Source of the DNA: Aestuariivivens sediminis | Lineage (GTDB): Bacteria > Bacteroidota > Bacteroidia > Flavobacteriales > Flavobacteriaceae | Assembly (NCBI RefSeq): GCF_022662105.1 | Contig: NZ_JAKMCP010000005.1 | Span: 159,210 to 223,209 of the forward strand | Direction: 5' to 3' | DNA length: 64,000 bases | Shown: positions 1 through 8,012 of the stretch, one piece after another | How the letters are laid out: every line of letters starts with the position of its first letter | Numbering within the stretch: position 1 is the stretch's first letter | Notes under the pieces: generated by a model | What the model saw: the letters and a program-made list of their open reading frames with translations, nothing else | What the model was told of the DNA's origin: nothing | Databases searched by the model: none | Program-made: the position numbers and the translations under genes

Positions 1-199
1 TGTCCGCAGCTTTGAGTACCGCTTTTAAATTCTTCATCACCTGGTGGGTTTCTGATTTTATATCGTCTAAAATTAAATTTCCGCTTTTTGGATCGAGTGC
101 TATTTGTCCGGATGTGTATAGGGTATTGTCAACCAAAATAGCCTGATTGTATGGTCCTATTGGTGCAGGTGCTAACGGTGTAGTTATTATTTTTTTCAT
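1..199 (-). CDS. ridA: RidA family protein (partial, C-terminus outside window)
   Basis: Reading the minus strand from an ATG at 199 gives 66 residues beginning MKKIITTPLAPAPIGPYNQA, followed by YTSGQIALDP. These are the hallmark N-terminal segments of the RidA/YjgF/YER057c family (usual length about 125 residues). The family deaminates reactive enamine/imine intermediates, mainly those released by pyridoxal-phosphate enzymes, in the cytosol. The catalytic arginine and the C-terminal half lie beyond base 1, so the gene is truncated only by the window edge. It lies 13 bases downstream of the lptD stop on the same strand, so the two could be co-transcribed. Confidence 0.9.
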   Translation of the reverse strand, partial: MKKIITTPLAPAPIGPYNQAILVDNTLYTSGQIALDPKSGNLILDDIKSETHQVMKNLKAVLKAAD

Positions 200-212
200 T
201 TTAATGAGGTAT

Positions 213-2906
213 CTATAATTGTTGATCTGGTTGTCTACGTTTTTCGTATTTTAAATCTTTTAGTATACTGGACTTTATACCAATAAAGAAATTCCAGGAA
301 CTTCGGGCACTAAATGGCACCCAGCTGAAACTCATACGCCAACTTAACAAATCACGTTCAAACCTAAATTGGGTATAGGTAAATCCTTGATTTTTTAAAT
401 CATAACCAGACGACACTCCAACTGACCATTTTGGAGAAAGTTCAACATCGCCTGAAAACATGAGTGAATGGGATGAAATTTCATTTTGACGCCTACTATT
501 ATTGTAGTTTACAGCATAGGCCAACCGCAGGTTCCAGGGAATTTTGTAGTTAAATAATTCACTAGGCTTTTCTTCCTCCTCATTGTCTTCTTCAGAGGCA
601 TTTATTTGTTGGTTGGCAAAATCCAAATTTTTTGGTAAGACGTCCTCAGGCCTGTTACTTGCCTCTGGACCTTGGTCTTTTTTATTGTCTTTATTGGATA
701 ATGAATAACTCATGGTTAAATTGGCACTGGTCAACCTAAACAGACTACCACCATTGTTAATATTGAACTTATCAATTCTGTTATTATTATTATCCAAGGC
801 ATAGGGATCGAGAGTCGCACCAAAATTTACACTCATTTTGTTATTAAAAAGTTGGGTGCCTCCGCTCATTCTAACGGGACTCCACTGAAGCGAATCTCCA
901 GCGAAATTGTAAGATGTGGAAAAATTAAGATTATTAAGGAGTACTATTTTTTTGGGCTCGGTAGCCGTGCTGTCTTTGTCCCTAACCTTAGCTTCTAAGT
1001 TATTAGAAACGGAAATACCCATGGAGCTGGAAAAATTCTTGCCTGGCACCCCAAAAAGCCCACCTTCAAATCGTGAAAATTCGACTTCACTTTCTGTTTG
1101 TCCATCCGCATTAATAACTTCAACCGTCTCATAATATTTATCGAATGCAGGATTAATATTATAACTTACCGAGGGGCGCATAACATGCCTAATAGCTTTA
1201 ATCGCGCGATCTTCACCTTCTTTCTCAAAATTAAACATACCATAAATGGTGGTTCCTAAACTCGTACTAAAGTTATACGTTCTGAATGAGTCAAACCCTT
1301 TGATATCTTCAGTAACAATTTTTTCTTCCTCTGGGTCGTAATATTTATTAATAGTATTAAAGGTCCAAACCTCATTATAGTTAGTACTGGCACTAACACT
1401 AAAATATTTGAATATCTTAAAATTTGTGGCTAAAGGTATCGCGTGTTGGAAACCTGTCCTGGCATCATCAAACATTTCCTTTTTGAAGAACAATGAATCT
1501 GTTGTTTGAATCCTGTTTTCTCCCCTAACACTATATTGCAGGTTAATGTTTTGAATTATTCCTTTTTTTGAGCCCGTTTTTGGGGCTAAAGGATATATAC
1601 GTCCAACACTGCCCTGAAAGGTAGGTAAAGTCATGTTTATTTGCTCGGTATTGGTATTTTGGGAATGTGTTGCTGTTACGCTAAAGTTAACCTGAGGTTC
1701 TCCTTGGAAGGTTTTGGAATAGGACACGGAAGAAGCTAAAGTGTTATTTAAAAAATTCCCGGTATTAATCTGATTAAGGGAGTTCCTGTAATACGTACTA
1801 CTTCCCAGATTCACGGAGGCGGAAAATCGAGAACTTGGATTAGCTTTTGAATCCTGACTGTGCGACCATCTTAAATTATAAATGGTGTTTCTTGCATAAT
1901 CTGGAAACCCACGTTCACTGGTAATTAAATTTTCGTATCGGAAACTTAAATTCCCTCTAAATTTATAACGTACCGCATAGGTGTTTTCTGCTCGGAAACC
2001 ATAACTACCGTTCGTGTAATAATCGCCATATATCGCAAGATCAAAATAATCGCTAATGGCAAAATAATACCCCCCATTTTGTAAAAAATACCCCCGGTCA
2101 TTTTGCTCACCGAAGCTAGGAATAATGATGCCTGAGGTTTGCTTTTCTGATTGGGGAAAGAATCCAAAAGGTAAACCAATTGGCGTTGGAACATCATAAA
2201 TAAACAAATTGGCAAGACCGGTTACAATCTTTTTTTTCGGTACAACCTTAGCTTTTCTTAATTTAATATAATATTCAGGGTCTTCTAAATCCTGAGCTGT
2301 TGTGTATTTGGCATCTTTTATAAAATATACGGAGTCGTTAACGCGCTTCGTTACATTGGCTATAACTGTTCCTTCACCTTGTTCGGTAATGGAATGGTAA
2401 ATAAGGGCTTTTTCCGATTTGGTATTAAATAAGATGGAATCGGGTTCAACTATGTTGCCCCCTTGTGTGAATACAGGTGCCTGTGTGTAGCCTTCAATAC
2501 TATCGGTAATGCCTTTTGCGTAAACTTCATCTTTGCTCAGATCTATGGTAATACTGCCAGCCTTGATATTCATATCCCCATAGTCTATTTCCGCCTGGTT
2601 ATATAAGAATAATTTTTGCTTTTTTTTGTTAAAAGAGGCATAATCGGTAGCTGTATATTTTACAATAGCAGTTAAAATCTCATTTTTAGGCTTTACAGAA
2701 TCCACGACCATAGAGTCCTGTTCCTTCCTGTTTATGCCATGGTTATCAAGAATACTATCCGTTCTGATAGTGATACTTTTGGGGATGGTATCCTTTTTAT
2801 TATTGACTATTTCTTTTTTAACAGGGAACTCTTGAGCGTAGCAAAGCATGTTGATAAACATGGTAAAACTTAAGGCAAAAAGTATTTTAAAGTTGTTTGT
2901 ATGCAA
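213..2906 (-). CDS. lptD: LPS-assembly outer-membrane protein LptD (Bacteroidota type)
   Basis: The 897-residue product has an N-terminal signal segment ending near CYAQ. Next comes an OstA/LptA-like beta-jellyroll region (about residues 80-220), then a long beta-barrel rich in alternating aromatic and polar strands that runs to the C-terminus. The segment LPFGFFPQSEKQTSGIIIPS at the start of the barrel is typical of LptD. In the family, LptD with LptE inserts lipopolysaccharide into the outer leaflet of the outer membrane. The start is a TTG at 2906: no in-frame ATG lies upstream, the signal peptide needs these residues, and a good promoter ends about 20 bases upstream. The gene is divergent from the amidase gene and upstream of ridA. 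Confidence 0.85.
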   Translation of the reverse strand: MHTNNFKILFALSFTMFINMLCYAQEFPVKKEIVNNKKDTIPKSITIRTDSILDNHGINRKEQDSMVVDSVKPKNEILTAIVKYTATDYASFNKKKQKLFLYNQAEIDYGDMNIKAGSITIDLSKDEVYAKGITDSIEGYTQAPVFTQGGNIVEPDSILFNTKSEKALIYHSITEQGEGTVIANVTKRVNDSVYFIKDAKYTTAQDLEDPEYYIKLRKAKVVPKKKIVTGLANLFIYDVPTPIGLPFGFFPQSEKQTSGIIIPSFGEQNDRGYFLQNGGYYFAISDYFDLAIYGDYYTNGSYGFRAENTYAVRYKFRGNLSFRYENLITSERGFPDYARNTIYNLRWSHSQDSKANPSSRFSASVNLGSSTYYRNSLNQINTGNFLNNTLASSVSYSKTFQGEPQVNFSVTATHSQNTNTEQINMTLPTFQGSVGRIYPLAPKTGSKKGIIQNINLQYSVRGENRIQTTDSLFFKKEMFDDARTGFQHAIPLATNFKIFKYFSVSASTNYNEVWTFNTINKYYDPEEEKIVTEDIKGFDSFRTYNFSTSLGTTIYGMFNFEKEGEDRAIKAIRHVMRPSVSYNINPAFDKYYETVEVINADGQTESEVEFSRFEGGLFGVPGKNFSSSMGISVSNNLEAKVRDKDSTATEPKKIVLLNNLNFSTSYNFAGDSLQWSPVRMSGGTQLFNNKMSVNFGATLDPYALDNNNNRIDKFNINNGGSLFRLTSANLTMSYSLSNKDNKKDQGPEASNRPEDVLPKNLDFANQQINASEEDNEEEEKPSELFNYKIPWNLRLAYAVNYNNSRRQNEISSHSLMFSGDVELSPKWSVGVSSGYDLKNQGFTYTQFRFERDLLSWRMSFSWVPFSARSSWNFFIGIKSSILKDLKYEKRRQPDQQL

Positions 2907-2925
2907 CGCGTTTAATGTATTTTTG

Positions 2926-2956
2926 TAAAAGTATGGCTCGGTTTTTGAATTGCCAA
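2926..2956 (-). promoter_or_regulatory. Predicted Bacteroidota-type promoter of lptD
   Basis: On the minus strand a TTG (2956-2954) is followed after exactly 20 bases by TACTTTTA (2933-2926). This is one mismatch from the flavobacterial consensus TTG-N17-23-TAnnTTTG. A transcript would start near 2919, about 13 bases before the TTG start codon of lptD. This supports the short leader and the TTG start. Confidence 0.5.
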
Positions 2957-3115
2957 AATTACATATATTTTTCTGTGAATTACTTGATATTCATTTAAAA
3001 ATTTTAATTATAATAGACATGGATTTAAAGTCGTTAAACGATTTCTTGGCATCGATTTTATTTAAAATCAGATGTCATTTTTAATACGACTGACTTATTT
3101 AAATAAAGCATACAC

Positions 3116-4216
3116 ATGAAAACGATAGAGTGGCGACATTTCGTATTTTTTGTAATTGCATTGACATTTTTTTCTTTTATAAGTGCTAATGCCCGATCAC
3201 AAGACCATAAATTTGTAGTGGTTTTGGATGCTGGACATGGTGGCAATGACCCTGGTAATATTGGTAACGGTTTTAAGGAAAAGGACATTGCTTTAAAGAT
3301 TGTTTTAATGGTAGGTAAAGAATTAGAAAAAAACCCAAATATAGAAGTCATCTATACACGAGAAAAAGATGTGTTTGTGGACTTGTTTGTAAGAGGAAAA
3401 ATAGCGAATAAGGCTAATGCTGACCTCTTTGTTTCGGTGCATTGCAATGCACACGGCTCCAGTGCCCATGGTACGGAAACCTTTGTTTTAGGTACCCACC
3501 GAAATCAAACGAATTTTGAAGTGGCAAAAAAGGAAAATTCAGTAATCTTTTTAGAGGATGACTACGAAAAAAATTATCAAGGATTTGATCCCAATTCACC
3601 CGAATCTGTTATGAGTATTTTGTTGAGTCAAGAGGAATATTTGGACCAAAGTATATTATTAGCCAGTTTAATAGAGAAAAATTTTTCCGGAGGACTTAAT
3701 CGCAAAAGCAGAGGGGTCAAACAAGCAGGCTTTATCGTGTTGCATCAAACCGTAATGCCCAGTGTTTTAATTGAAACAGGTTTTCTAACCTATAAAAGTG
3801 AAGGGACCTACTTGAATTCAAGAAAAGGACAATCAGAAATGTCGCAGGCCATAGTTTCGGCAGTTTTGGAATATAAAAATAGTTTAAATTCAAATATAGA
3901 TTATTCATTAGAAGATTTCGGTGATGAGGTTACAATGAGCGATAATCCAAATGATGTTGTCTTCAAAGTTCAAATAGCGGCAAGTTCCAAGTCTATAGAT
4001 ACCGAACCGTATAATTTTAAGGGATTAAATGGGATATCTATGTACAAGGAAGGAAATCTATATAAATATTTTTATGGACAAACCTCTAGCTATGAAGCCA
4101 CTAAAACGATGATCCAGGAAGCAAAAAGTAAGGGCTTTAGCTCTAGCTTCGTGGTCCCCTTTAAAGCGGGTAAAAAGATTACTTTATCGGAGGCTTTAAA
4201 AACTACAGCTAATTAG
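3116..4216 (+). CDS. N-acetylmuramoyl-L-alanine amidase (Amidase_3/AmiC type) with C-terminal SPOR-like region
   Basis: This 366-residue protein starts with a hydrophobic export segment (about residues 8-26). An Amidase_3 zinc hydrolase domain follows. The visible zinc and catalytic residues are H41 in LDAGHGG, E55 in FKEKD, H109 in SVHCNAH and E220 in IETGFLT. The family cleaves the bond between N-acetylmuramic acid and L-alanine in peptidoglycan, in the periplasm, during septum splitting. Residues from about 280 to the end (FKVQIAASS...KYFYGQTSSYEAT...KGFSSSFVVPF) look like a SPOR-type fold that binds denuded glycan. The gene diverges from lptD and lies 55 bases before the MCE gene, which places it in an envelope-maintenance cluster. 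Confidence 0.88.
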   Translation: MKTIEWRHFVFFVIALTFFSFISANARSQDHKFVVVLDAGHGGNDPGNIGNGFKEKDIALKIVLMVGKELEKNPNIEVIYTREKDVFVDLFVRGKIANKANADLFVSVHCNAHGSSAHGTETFVLGTHRNQTNFEVAKKENSVIFLEDDYEKNYQGFDPNSPESVMSILLSQEEYLDQSILLASLIEKNFSGGLNRKSRGVKQAGFIVLHQTVMPSVLIETGFLTYKSEGTYLNSRKGQSEMSQAIVSAVLEYKNSLNSNIDYSLEDFGDEVTMSDNPNDVVFKVQIAASSKSIDTEPYNFKGLNGISMYKEGNLYKYFYGQTSSYEATKTMIQEAKSKGFSSSFVVPFKAGKKITLSEALKTTAN

Positions 4217-4230
4217 ATTCATTCTTTTTA

Positions 4231-4268
4231 AATTTATCTTAAATTTGTTTTTCTAAAAAAGATAAATT
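4231..4268 (+). repeat. Inverted repeat just upstream of the mlaD-like start codon
   Basis: AATTTATCTT (4231-4240) and AAGATAAATT (4259-4268) are a perfect 10-base inverted repeat with an 18-base loop. The right arm ends 3 bases before the TTG start at 4272. It is AT-only apart from one pair, so the hairpin would be weak. It could be a weak attenuator, a translational control hairpin, or chance in AT-rich DNA. Confidence 0.35.
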
Positions 4269-4271
4269 ATT

Positions 4272-5207
4272 TTGAAACTATCTAAAGAAATTAAAACGGC
4301 CTTACTTGTAATTTCTGGAATCTTCCTTCTTATTTACGGATTTAATTATTTAAAAGGCGAGAGTATTTTTTCCAATGAAGCCATTTATTATACTGAGTTT
4401 GATTACAATGCGTTGAGCACGTCTTCATCTGTAACCATTAAGGGTAATGCTGTGGGTAAGGTTAGCGATATTGTGTATGATTTTAAAACGGGTAAGACCA
4501 AGGTGTATTTTACGGTCGATCCTGAGTTAAAGTTTTCTAAGAATAGTAAAATGCGATTGTATGAAACTGGTTTAATGGGGGGTAATGCGCTTGCCATTAT
4601 AAAAGCGAACGATTCCGAATTGGCTAAAAATGGAGATTTTATTGAATCTGAAATTCAACCCGGGCTCATATCCAGTTTAAAGAGTAATTTTTCTGGTCTT
4701 AGTTCTAATTTGGACAGCACCTTACGATCTGCAGATACTTTGCTAATAAGTTTGAATACCTTAATAACCGACGATTCTAAAAATGGAATAAAAGCGACTA
4801 TATCTGAATTGAATACTACCTTAAAAGCTGTGAAAGACTTGGCCGTATCAGCCCAAACTATGGTGGATAATAATGATAATAAATTGACCAAGGTTATTGA
4901 TAATTTTAATACAACCAGTGAAAATTTAGCGACATTAACCGATGACATCAAGCAAGTTGAGCTTAGTAAAACAGTTGATAATTTAGATGCAACCCTTTTA
5001 ACTTTTAACACCATTTTGGGTGAAATGGAAAAAGGGAAGGGTTCCATTGGAAAACTTCTCAAAGATGAAACACTATATGATAACCTTGAAGGGGCAACAA
5101 AGGAATTGGAAGAACTTTTAAGGGATATCAAATTACATCCCAAACGGTATTTTAGAATTTTATCTAAAAAGGAAATTCCTTATACAGGAAATGAGCAGTC
5201 TAATTAA
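4272..5207 (+). CDS. MlaD family (MCE domain) lipid-transport protein
   Basis: The 311-residue product has one N-terminal transmembrane segment (about residues 9-25, LLVISGIFLLIYGFNYL). An MCE domain follows (about 37-115), with the family-like run VTIKGNAVGKVSDIVYD and the segment ETGLMGGNAL. A long, mostly helical tail follows, with repeated SNLDSTL and NLATLTDDI-type heptads. MCE proteins form hexameric rings or tubes that ferry phospholipids between inner and outer membranes. No permease or ATPase partner of the Mla system is adjacent, so partners must be elsewhere. The start is a TTG: an in-frame stop sits 7 bases upstream and no ATG is available. The next gene begins 6 bases after the stop, so the two are likely co-transcribed. 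Confidence 0.85.
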   Translation: MKLSKEIKTALLVISGIFLLIYGFNYLKGESIFSNEAIYYTEFDYNALSTSSSVTIKGNAVGKVSDIVYDFKTGKTKVYFTVDPELKFSKNSKMRLYETGLMGGNALAIIKANDSELAKNGDFIESEIQPGLISSLKSNFSGLSSNLDSTLRSADTLLISLNTLITDDSKNGIKATISELNTTLKAVKDLAVSAQTMVDNNDNKLTKVIDNFNTTSENLATLTDDIKQVELSKTVDNLDATLLTFNTILGEMEKGKGSIGKLLKDETLYDNLEGATKELEELLRDIKLHPKRYFRILSKKEIPYTGNEQSN

Positions 5208-5213
5208 GTTGTA

Positions 5214-6527
5214 ATGGAATATTTGCCCAATATATGTTTTGCAATAGCCCTGGTTATTGGTATTGGTTATTTTGCTAAAAATGTAAAAAAGCTTATCCGA
5301 AACATAAATCTGGGTAGGGAGGTTGACCTTAGTGATCACAAAGGACAGCGATGGAGAAATATGGCATTAATAGCTCTTGGACAAAGTAAAATGGTTAGGC
5401 GTCCGGTGGCAGGAATACTTCATATTATTGTTTATCTGGGTTTTATCATTATAAATATTGAAATCTTAGAAATAATTATCGATGGGCTTTTTGGTACCCA
5501 TCGAATAGCATTGAAAATACTCCCTAGATCTATATATGGGTTTTTAATTGGGTTTTTTGAAGTTCTCGCAATTTTAGTATTTGTGGCCGTTATTGTATTT
5601 TGGATAAGACGAAATATGATTAAATTACAACGGTTTTGGAAAAGTGAAATGACAAGTTGGCCAAAAAATGATGCTAATTACATCCTGTATTTTGAAATGG
5701 TGCTCATGACTCTTTTCTTAATTATGAATGCTACCGACATTCAATTTCAAGAATTAGGTTCTGGAAATAGTATAAGTCAATTTGTTGCCATGGGGTTTTC
5801 AAATTTATCTGATGGAACTTTGCATATTATTGAAAGGTCAGCTTGGTGGTTGCATATATTGGGGATTTTTGGATTCTTAAATTATTTATATTTTTCAAAA
5901 CATTTGCATATATTATTGGCCTTCCCTAATGTATTTTACGCTAAGTTAACGCCTAAGGGACAGTTTAATAATTTAGAAGCCGTAACCAGAGAAGTGAAAT
6001 TAATGATGGACCCCAATGTGGATCCTTTTGCTGCTCCAATTCCTGATTCTGAAGCGGATATACCGGCCAAATTTGGAGCTAGTGATGTTCAAGATTTAAG
6101 CTGGGTGCAATTGCTCAATGCATATACCTGTACAGAATGCGGGCGCTGTACCGGTGAGTGCCCTGCCAATCAAACGGGTAAAAAACTGTCACCAAGAAAA
6201 ATAATGATGGATACTAGAGATCGTCTGGAAGAGGTGGGAAAAAACATAGATTCCCACAAAGGTGAATTTAAAGATGATGGAAAGCAGTTGCTGGATGATT
6301 ACATCACACGTGAAGAGCTCTGGGCATGCACGACATGTAATGCCTGTGTAGAAGCTTGTCCCGTCGGGATCGATCCATTATCTATAATTGTAGACATGCG
6401 TCGTTATTTGGTTATGGAACAGAGCGCAGCTCCTGTTGAGCTCAACAACATGATGACCAATATCGAAAATAATGGTGCACCATGGCCGTATAATCAAATG
6501 GATAGATTGAATTGGAAGAACGAATAA
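5214..6527 (+). CDS. Membrane-bound 4Fe-4S oxidoreductase subunit (NarI-like N-terminus, HdrC-like C-terminus)
   Basis: The 437-residue protein has about five or six transmembrane helices in its first 250 residues (for example at 8-22, 65-90, 105-130, 160-175 and 212-230). Several histidines lie within these helices, as in NarI-type heme-b domains. A ferredoxin-like domain follows with two 4Fe-4S motifs: C306-C309-C312-C316 (CTECGRCTGECP) and C372-C375-C378-C382 (CTTCNACVEACP). This layout matches the membrane part of EtfD/DgcB-type or heterodisulfide-reductase-like quinone oxidoreductases. The next gene supplies the missing CCG domains, so the two probably form one complex passing electrons between a soluble donor and quinone. 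The electron donor cannot be told from sequence. Confidence 0.8.
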   Translation: MEYLPNICFAIALVIGIGYFAKNVKKLIRNINLGREVDLSDHKGQRWRNMALIALGQSKMVRRPVAGILHIIVYLGFIIINIEILEIIIDGLFGTHRIALKILPRSIYGFLIGFFEVLAILVFVAVIVFWIRRNMIKLQRFWKSEMTSWPKNDANYILYFEMVLMTLFLIMNATDIQFQELGSGNSISQFVAMGFSNLSDGTLHIIERSAWWLHILGIFGFLNYLYFSKHLHILLAFPNVFYAKLTPKGQFNNLEAVTREVKLMMDPNVDPFAAPIPDSEADIPAKFGASDVQDLSWVQLLNAYTCTECGRCTGECPANQTGKKLSPRKIMMDTRDRLEEVGKNIDSHKGEFKDDGKQLLDDYITREELWACTTCNACVEACPVGIDPLSIIVDMRRYLVMEQSAAPVELNNMMTNIENNGAPWPYNQMDRLNWKNE

Positions 6528-6536
6528 ATACATAAC

Positions 6537-7325
6537 ATGAGTGATGGATTAAAAGTACCGACAATGGCAGATTATGTGGCTCAAGGCAAACAACCAGAGG
6601 TGTTGTTTTGGGTTGGATGTGCAGGAAGTTTTGACGATAGGGCTAAAAAAATAACAAAAGCCTTGGTCAAGTTATTAGATAAGGCTAAAGTTGAGTTTGC
6701 TGTACTTGGCACTGAGGAGAGTTGCACTGGAGATCCTGCCAAACGGGCTGGAAATGAATTTTTGTTCCAGATGCAGGCCGTAACAAATATAGAATTACTT
6801 AATGCTTATAAAATCAAAACCATAGTAACGGCGTGTCCACATTGCTTTAATACCATAAAAAATGAGTACCCCGAATTGGGTGGTCGTTATCACGTAATGC
6901 ATCACACGCAATTTTTAAAAACACTGCTGGATGAAGGACGTTTAACCATTGAAGGTGGGATATACAAGGGCAGACGAATAACTTTTCATGATCCTTGTTA
7001 CTTAGGTCGTGCTAATAGCGTTTATGAAGCACCGCGTAACCTAATAGAAAAATTAGAAGCGGAATTGGTTGAAATGAAAAGCTGTAAACGAAATGGCTTA
7101 TGCTGTGGGGCAGGAGGGGCACAAATGTTTAAGGAAGCAGAAAAGGGTAACAAAGAGGTTAACATAGAGCGTACGGAACAAGCATTAGACACTAAGTCTG
7201 AAATTATTGCAACGGGTTGTCCGTTTTGTAATACTATGATGACGGATGGTGTCAAAGCTAAAGAGAAAGAGAAGATTCATGTTATGGACCTTGCAGAACT
7301 TATTGCCAACGCACAAGATTTGTAG
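6537..7325 (+). CDS. CCG-domain Fe-S protein (HdrB-like), partner of the preceding gene
   Basis: The 262-residue soluble protein carries two cysteine-rich CCG domains. The first contains C28 (WVGCAGS), ESCTGDPAKRAG and C100-x2-C103 (CPHCFNT). The second has HDPCYLGR (H151-C154), C189-C190 in GLCCGAGGAQMF, and a late CPFCNTMM. In HdrB such domains hold non-cubane 4Fe-4S clusters; in related oxidoreductases they form the quinone- or thiol-facing site. The start is an ATG 9 bases after the stop of the membrane Fe-S gene. Together the two genes look like a split version of proteins that are one chain in other bacteria. The substrate is unknown. Confidence 0.8.
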   Translation: MSDGLKVPTMADYVAQGKQPEVLFWVGCAGSFDDRAKKITKALVKLLDKAKVEFAVLGTEESCTGDPAKRAGNEFLFQMQAVTNIELLNAYKIKTIVTACPHCFNTIKNEYPELGGRYHVMHHTQFLKTLLDEGRLTIEGGIYKGRRITFHDPCYLGRANSVYEAPRNLIEKLEAELVEMKSCKRNGLCCGAGGAQMFKEAEKGNKEVNIERTEQALDTKSEIIATGCPFCNTMMTDGVKAKEKEKIHVMDLAELIANAQDL

Positions 7326-7370
7326 TATGAGGCTCCAAGCGTTAATTCTAGATATTTGTAAGATTATATT

Positions 7371-7859
7371 ATGTTAGTAGATTTTTATTCATTACCAGAA
7401 GAATCAAGAGTTTGGATTTACCAGGCCAATCGATCATTTACCGATGATGAGCTTCGCGAAATCCAACAGAAACTGGATATTTTTATTGAAAACTGGACCG
7501 CACATGGGAGTAATTTAAATGCGGGTTATGTTATTAAATATAAAAGATTTATAGTAATTGGATTAAATCAAAATTTAAATAAGGCAACGGGATGTTCCAT
7601 TGATGCATCGGTGCATTTTATACAGGAATTGGAGAAAGATTATCATGTAGATTTATTAGATAAAATGAATGTTTCCTTCAAACAAGGTGACTATATTGCT
7701 TATAAATCGCTTTTAGACTTTAAACAAATGGCAAAAGATAAAGCGATTTCAAAACAAACCGTAGTATTCAATAATTTAGTGAACACTATTGCAGAATTCA
7801 ATGACCATTGGGAAGTTCCGGCCGGTGAGAGTTGGCATAAAAGGTTTTTGAAGTCATAG
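7371..7859 (+). CDS. Conserved hypothetical protein of Bacteroidota
   Basis: This 162-residue soluble protein has no signal or membrane segment. It begins MLVDFYSLPEESRVWIYQAN and contains a central GYVIKYKRFIVIGLNQ strand and a GCSIDASVHFIQELEKDY segment. I recall homologues labelled ABC transporter ATPase in databases. No Walker A, Walker B or ABC signature is present, so that label has no support here. The pattern of strands and helices suggests a small alpha/beta fold. It lies 45 bases after the Fe-S pair on the same strand, so it may be the last gene of that operon. No function is assigned. Confidence 0.75.
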   Translation: MLVDFYSLPEESRVWIYQANRSFTDDELREIQQKLDIFIENWTAHGSNLNAGYVIKYKRFIVIGLNQNLNKATGCSIDASVHFIQELEKDYHVDLLDKMNVSFKQGDYIAYKSLLDFKQMAKDKAISKQTVVFNNLVNTIAEFNDHWEVPAGESWHKRFLKS

Positions 7860-7876
7860 AAAAGGTCATTCAGATC

Positions 7877-7960
7877 CTAAGTTATGCTTAAGAGACCATA
7901 AAAACCTCTGCCTGAAAATATAAATACAAATAGGAAAACTAACATTAAAAATACTTTCAT
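7877..7960 (-). CDS. Possible 27-residue hydrophobic peptide
   Basis: An ATG at 7960 on the minus strand opens a short frame reading MKVFLMLVFLFVFIFSGRGF, then YGLLSIT and a TAG stop. It would be a single hydrophobic helix with one arginine. It occupies the gap between a hypothetical gene and serB, antisense to both. There is no Shine-Dalgarno site, but Bacteroidota rarely need one. The length is close to what chance gives, so only its membrane-peptide character and intergenic position favour it. Confidence 0.25.
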   Translation of the reverse strand: MKVFLMLVFLFVFIFSGRGFYGLLSIT

Positions 7961-7980
7961 AATTTAATTAGAATACCCAC

Positions 7981-7997
7981 TTTTACAGCTTGTAAAA
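7981..7997. promoter_or_regulatory. Perfect palindrome upstream of serB
   Basis: TTTTACA-GCT-TGTAAAA is a perfect 7-base inverted repeat with a 3-base spacer, ending 15 bases before the serB ATG. Its size and symmetry would suit a dimeric regulator, or a small hairpin in the leader. No second copy was noticed in the window, so the reading is tentative. Confidence 0.3.
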
Positions 7998-8012
7998 AGC
8001 AAAGACTACATT

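Noticed and set aside
4655..5143. A 162-codon antisense frame under the MCE gene
   Set aside because: Serine- and leucine-rich translation typical of the complement of a helical coding region; no start context or homology-like motif.
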